Source: Candolleomyces eurysporus
Taxonomy: Eukaryota > Basidiomycota > Agaricomycetes > Agaricales > Psathyrellaceae
DNA length: 11,997 nt
Direction of reading: 5' to 3'
Assembly (NCBI GenBank): GCA_027579435.1
Contig: JANBPK010000032.1
Span: forward strand, 1 to 11,997
Of this stretch, positions 8,319 to 11,997 are shown piece by piece. How positions within the stretch are numbered: position 1 is the first letter of the stretch; each line of letters opens with the position of its first letter. The translations under genes and the position numbers were made by a program. Below the pieces are notes generated by a model. It made no database searches and was not told where the DNA came from. It saw only the letters and a program-made list of their open reading frames with translations.

Positions 8319-9956
8319 ATGTCCCATTTCTCTGAAAAACAGCGGCCGCCGATGCAGCGCAAGTCGTCTGCCCAAAACCTCCTCTCCCAGTTCAAGTCAA
8401 ACTCTGCCTCCAATGCATCAATACCAGCAGGCATGCCTCCATCCCTGGGAGTTCCAGGCCCAGGCGCAGGGGCGAACACCCCAATGTCATTTACAGCTGC
8501 AGGGAACGGAACAACTCAAACATCAGGTCCCCCTCTCCCACCGCCACCGCGAGAATGGGATGCCCAGTCGTTGCATTCGGAGAGCGTGGGGCCGTCGTTA
8601 ACTGGCGCGGTGAGTCCCCAGCTGGGCCAGGGCATGTCGGTCGAGTATTTGCGCGAGTTGGTTCAGAAGAGGATGATCACTTTGACGTATATTCGGAACA
8701 TACACGAAGGGTGCGTCTTTTCCATCGGTGGGGTTTTTATCCCTGTGCTGATCCGTGGTTTTGTTGAATAGCCAGAGTCATTGGTTTCACACAATTCAGA
8801 TATCGCGGAATGAACTCTCCCTAGCCTTTAATAATAACGATATGAAGAAACGGTAGAGGCTGCCTTTTGAATTGGGTGGATAAACAGGCAGCTCATTATC
8901 GGTTTCCAGGACAATGCGATTCGCAATCTTGGGATTGTCATTATCAAGTCTATTGGACATCAACCAGCCTCAAGATTTACTCCGTGGTCTATTGAACACA
9001 ATCACAGAATACGATCAGTCCAAGGAGGAAGGGGAAAAGTCCAGGATGGTATGCTGCGCGTCGTGTTAGCATGTCGTCTTCCTGCTCAGTGATCCTCTCC
9101 CATCTCCATAGCGACTCTTCAAACCCAGAAATCTCAGGCGCGGAGCAGCTGGAATACCAGAATTCTCAGGATCTTTGACAGAGGGCGACACTTCGTATCT
9201 ATTCACACCCCATATCGTAAGTGCCATACTCCGACCGTCGATCCTTACCCAACGCGTTCATTAACTGCTCGTAGCCTTTCCCCTTGGACTACCATGAAAC
9301 TCTTATGTCGCTCATCGACGTAATATCAGAAGTATACAACAAGATATCCAAGCTTCTCGGCCCATCACCCTTCCACACCTCCAACCAAATGATGGGTCCC
9401 CTGGGCCTACTCACACCACAACCAGGGGTGTCGTATCTCTTTACCGGGGACAACGCCCTGCCCGGTCACCACCAACCGAACGCGTACTCACATCCCCTTC
9501 CTCCGTCTACCCCGACCGCCAGCCAGATAATGATGAGTAACGGTGGTCATGGGCATGAGAAGGATCAAGACATTGCGAGTAGCCTCTGGGGTATTGCGAA
9601 TGCGAGCCTGAACGCACCGGGCATTGCTGGTCCAAGTAGTTCCATGATGTTTGGGAATTCGCTTGGGAGCCCGCCTGTGACTAACTGGACGCCGAGTCTT
9701 GGGGAGATGGTTTTGAAGATTGATGGAAAGCTCAAGGTACGGTTACCCTTCTATTCTGTTCTTTTATATCTGGATGTTGATAAGTTGTGATCTGCAGAAA
9801 ATTACGAGTCTTTTGTTGAAAGACCTGGATTATTTGGCGAGGAATGGGATCAAGGACGAGTTGGCTTCTCTGGAACCTTTGTTGAAGAATCAGGTCCCTG
9901 AGGCTTCGCAGACGGCTCCTCAACCGAGAGCGCCGTACGAATACGAAGCCATCTAA
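8319..9956 (+). CDS. conserved helical protein of unknown function, 6 exons, 445 aa
   Basis: I do not recognise this family. Exons: 8319-8710, 8772-8852, 8910-9048, 9112-9216, 9275-9736 and 9798-9956; all junctions keep frame and have good donors. Residues 1 to about 100 are Ser/Pro/Gly-rich with a polyproline stretch (PPLPPPPREW), probably disordered. From about 105 to 275 lies a compact, conserved-looking helical core with MSVEYLRELVQKRMITLTY, HWFHTIQISRNELS and PFPLDYHETLMSLIDVISE. A His/Pro/Asn/Gly-rich linker follows. The last 75 residues are again helical (EMVLKIDGKLKKITSLLLKD onward), ending EYEAI. No signal peptide or membrane segment is seen, so it is likely cytosolic or nuclear. Five clean splice sites make a real gene nearly certain. 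Confidence 0.88.
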
Positions 9957-10555
9957 CGACTCGGAAGGTTTGGGATTAGCTTTAGTAGGGGTTGGATTTT
10001 TTTTTTTTGGATGATAGAGGGACATGGGTTCAGATTACGGATCTTCTGCCACTCTTTGGGGGACCACAGCGATAGAGGAGGCCAGCAGGGGCGCTGTTAA
10101 CGAGCTCTCCAAGTATCTGGGCGTTTTCCCTACCGCTTCAGGAGGGGTTGGCTCCGCACCGCACGGGGCGTGGACCTACATAATCAACCCCTTGATTCTG
10201 GGGAGATATAGCGGGGTATTTACTAGGGAAGTATTCTCTCGCAGTGTGGATACTCTCATATTATTTGACCGTCATAGAACATGACGTTTTGGATTATTAG
10301 TCGGTCAGTTTGTTTTGTGTATTCTACGTATAATAGCCTCCTCTTTCTTTGGCTTGTATTCTTGCATTGTATATCTATCTGCAGTCATTCCTTCGTGCTG
10401 TTTAGTTGGCAGGAAGTGGTACGCATAGTTGGAACACATTGTTCGCATCGTATTGGTACAGGTACAACATAATGTTACATACAGGCGTTAGCAGACAGCG
10501 TTACCGTACAACATGAGTGGGGACGGGGAGGCCTGATAGTTGACGACGGTTGGGT
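9957..10555. other. convergent intergenic region without a convincing gene
   Basis: About 0.6 kb between the 3' ends of the unknown gene and the metallothionein. It holds a T homopolymer near 9998-10010 and an 86-aa plus-strand open frame at 10024-10284. That frame has no recognisable motif, no splice support and an unusual composition, so it is left as 3' flanking DNA. Confidence 0.5.
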
Positions 10556-10775
10556 TTACTTGGAAGGCTTGCACTGGCATTCGTTAGCCTGGCAGCCGCA
10601 GCTATGGGGGACACGGTGAGGACACGGTCTCGCGCGACGGTGGTTGGAAGACTTACTTGGAATTGCAGCTGCAGCTTTCGCTTCCGCAAGCAGCGTTGAC
10701 GAGGCAGGTGGTGTTCTATNAAAAAAATCTGAGCAAGTTTCTTACCCCAAGGGTAGGTAGACCTACGGTTTGCAT
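10556..10775 (-). CDS. small cysteine-rich metallothionein, 3 exons, 37 aa
   Basis: Predicted cytosolic metal-binding peptide (copper, zinc or cadmium). Exons on the minus strand: 10775-10767, 10715-10657 and 10601-10556. The product starts MQTNTTCLVNAACG and has 8 Cys in 37 residues at 7, 13, 18, 20, 24, 26, 31 and 33. These include three Cys-X-Cys motifs (CSC, CGC, CQC). There are no aromatic residues or His, and it ends in Lys-rich KPSK. Introns are 51 nt (donor GTAGGT) and 55 nt (donor GTAAGT), normal for basidiomycetes. A second choice for the first donor (GTAAGA at 10745) would add seven residues but needs a 30-nt intron, which is too short. The first intron contains an ambiguous base (10720) beside its acceptor. 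A TATA box lies 50 nt upstream. Metal preference cannot be read from sequence. Confidence 0.82.
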
Positions 10776-11134
10776 GGTGGTTCAGAAAGAGAGGGCTTGG
10801 GGTACGAATGAGCGATTAGGACCTCTTTATATCTACTTTCTGGAGATGATAACCTTGTCAATCAAACTCTCCGCAGAGAACTCATGACCTTTGCCATCTT
10901 TCACGAGTCAAAGCTTGTATCGTTATCTGTAGCAAGTGACCTAAGATACATGTATCAGTGTCCAAGCTCAAGGTTTAAAAGACTAACTGACTTGAGATTC
11001 GGGAATTGAGCGGGTGTGTAGGTGATCGCGGGCCGCAAGTCGCAGAACCTGATTTGGCAAAGACGCGGGCGGCCGAAAAGTGTTGAGGCGGCGAAACCTT
11101 GTTCTGAAAAACTGTGCAGCTGTTTGTCGGAACG
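10776..11134. promoter_or_regulatory. divergent promoter of metallothionein and the Tyr/Pro-rich gene
   Basis: A 359-bp region between two divergent starts. The metallothionein side has a TATA box at 10825-10831. I looked for copper- or metal-response elements of known fungal type and saw no convincing match. Confidence 0.5.
10825..10831 (-). promoter_or_regulatory. TATA box of the metallothionein gene
   Basis: TATAAAG on the minus strand, about 50 nt upstream of the ATG at 10775, consistent with an inducible gene with a very short leader. Confidence 0.55.
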
Positions 11135-11997
11135 ATGCAGGTCGCTGGCCCTGCCTATTCTGCCACTCAACCTCTCTACCCATATCCAACCCATTATCAT
11201 CACCACCACCACCCTGTGCCAGGTCTGTATTCAACCACCACCATGACATATATAGCTTTTGTTGATTTCGAAATTTCTTGGGTAGTGACCCACGATCATG
11301 AACTCAAACGCCAGTACTTGGCTCTGCTACCGCCTCAGCAGATTATTGAAATCTGCCTTACGTTCGACGTGCATGTGCCCCCGTATATCAAGGCTTCGAT
11401 ATGGCCTGTAGACATCAGTGCAGCCATTGCAGGGCTGCGGAAACAGCAGCAGCAGAAGGAGGCGGAGGGATCATCATCTAAGGATGGGCAGGCATCCNAA
11501 AAATTCATCATCCTCGTCGGTGGAAGAGGATGGCGGGGCGATTATGGACTCGTTGACTGTGTCGTCTTCGGAAGCGTCGCCTGCACCGGAAGAGCAGTCC
11601 AAAGAGACTGTGGAAGAACCGAGGCCACCAGATAAAGAGCCCACCACAACATCAACGGAGGAGGCCAAGGCGTTGGAGGAGGAGGAAGCGGAATCGGTGT
11701 CGAGTGCTTCGTCGGCGTCGTCAACAACGGATATTGCGGCTGCAACGGAACCATCTACGTCCTCTACCGCATCTACAACGCCAATTGCTGGAGCGACTAC
11801 CTCAGCTACAACTACGGAGACATCATCAACTACGAACGGTGCTTCCCAATCTCAGCAAACGCAGGCTCAACCCCAACCACCACCTCAGCAGCATGTGCAG
11901 CATATGCCCGTCGCGTATCCTCACCAGCCGTATGGGTATCCTTACGCGCCTTATTACGCACCTCCGCCGCCTGGATATCCATACGCCCAATATCCAG
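11135..11997 (+). CDS. low-complexity Tyr/Pro/Gln-rich protein, partial at right end
   Basis: I do not recognise this family. Exon 1 is 11135-11222 and exon 2 begins at 11286, with the 3' end beyond the window. The N-terminus is Tyr/Pro-rich with five consecutive His. Then comes a compact segment of about 50 residues, HELKRQYLALLPPQQIIEIC through PVDISAAIAGL, the only part that looks folded. A CAG-type tract gives four Gln. The rest is a Ser/Thr/Glu-rich stretch with an EEEE cluster, then Gln/Pro and finally YPHQPYGYPYAPYY-type repeats, suggesting a long disordered or prion-like region. The frame requires that the N at 11498 is not a real base: without it the reading stays open to the window end, with it the frame shifts. 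The proposed 63-nt intron (11223-11285) is itself open and in frame, so intron retention would also code. Confidence 0.7.

Noticed and set aside
9957..10098. Open frame of about 47 codons after the TAA of the unknown gene, checked as a second readthrough case
   Set aside because: Stop is TAA, the frame runs through a T homopolymer, and composition is unlike the exons; no tail or repeat signal.
10024..10284. 86-aa plus-strand open frame after the unknown gene
   Set aside because: No motif, lies in a convergent 3' region, and follows a T homopolymer; most likely chance.
10716..10745. Alternative 30-nt first intron of the metallothionein giving a 44-aa product
   Set aside because: Thirty nt is below the workable size for a spliceosomal intron; the GTAGGT donor gives a normal 51-nt intron.

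Overview
This window is a gene-dense piece of a basidiomycete (most likely Agaricomycete) nuclear genome. The evidence is many short introns (about 50-130 nt) with GTRNGY-type donors, several of them far into the gene, plus close fungal-type matches to VPS1 and NTF2 and a fungal-type GH88 gene. No rRNA, tRNA, CRISPR array or transposon was recognised.

Layout, left to right. A possible gene start lies on the minus strand at the extreme left edge, with a TATA box at 83-90. Then comes a 1.5 kb stretch without a convincing gene. The dynamin-like GTPase VPS1 follows on the minus strand (1575-4263, 11 exons). A divergent promoter region of about 0.9 kb leads to a secreted glycoside hydrolase family 88 gene on the plus strand (5170-7014, 8 exons). 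NTF2 (minus, 7493-8124, 5 exons) converges on it. NTF2 shares a 194-bp bidirectional promoter with a conserved gene of unknown function (plus, 8319-9956, 6 exons). A tiny cysteine-rich metallothionein gene lies on the minus strand (10556-10775, 3 small exons). It is divergent from a low-complexity, Tyr/Pro/Gln-rich gene that runs off the right end (from 11135).

The genes do not form one pathway. VPS1 acts in membrane fission, NTF2 in Ran import, GH88 in extracellular breakdown of unsaturated uronic-acid oligosaccharides, and the metallothionein in metal binding.

The most interesting signal is at the 3' end of the GH88 gene. After its UGA stop (UGA-C context) the same frame stays open for 71 codons to a TAA at 7228-7230. 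That extension holds three in-frame 11-12-residue Ser/Thr/Pro repeats and ends in a short hydrophobic tail, like a GPI-anchor signal. A 10-bp hairpin begins 9 nt after the UGA, and a 51-nt in-frame intron could alternatively remove the stop. Together these suggest a soluble enzyme plus a membrane or wall-attached isoform, made by stop-codon readthrough or alternative splicing. This is inference and untested. Single N bases next to homopolymers suggest local indel uncertainty; one of them (11498) breaks the frame of the last gene.
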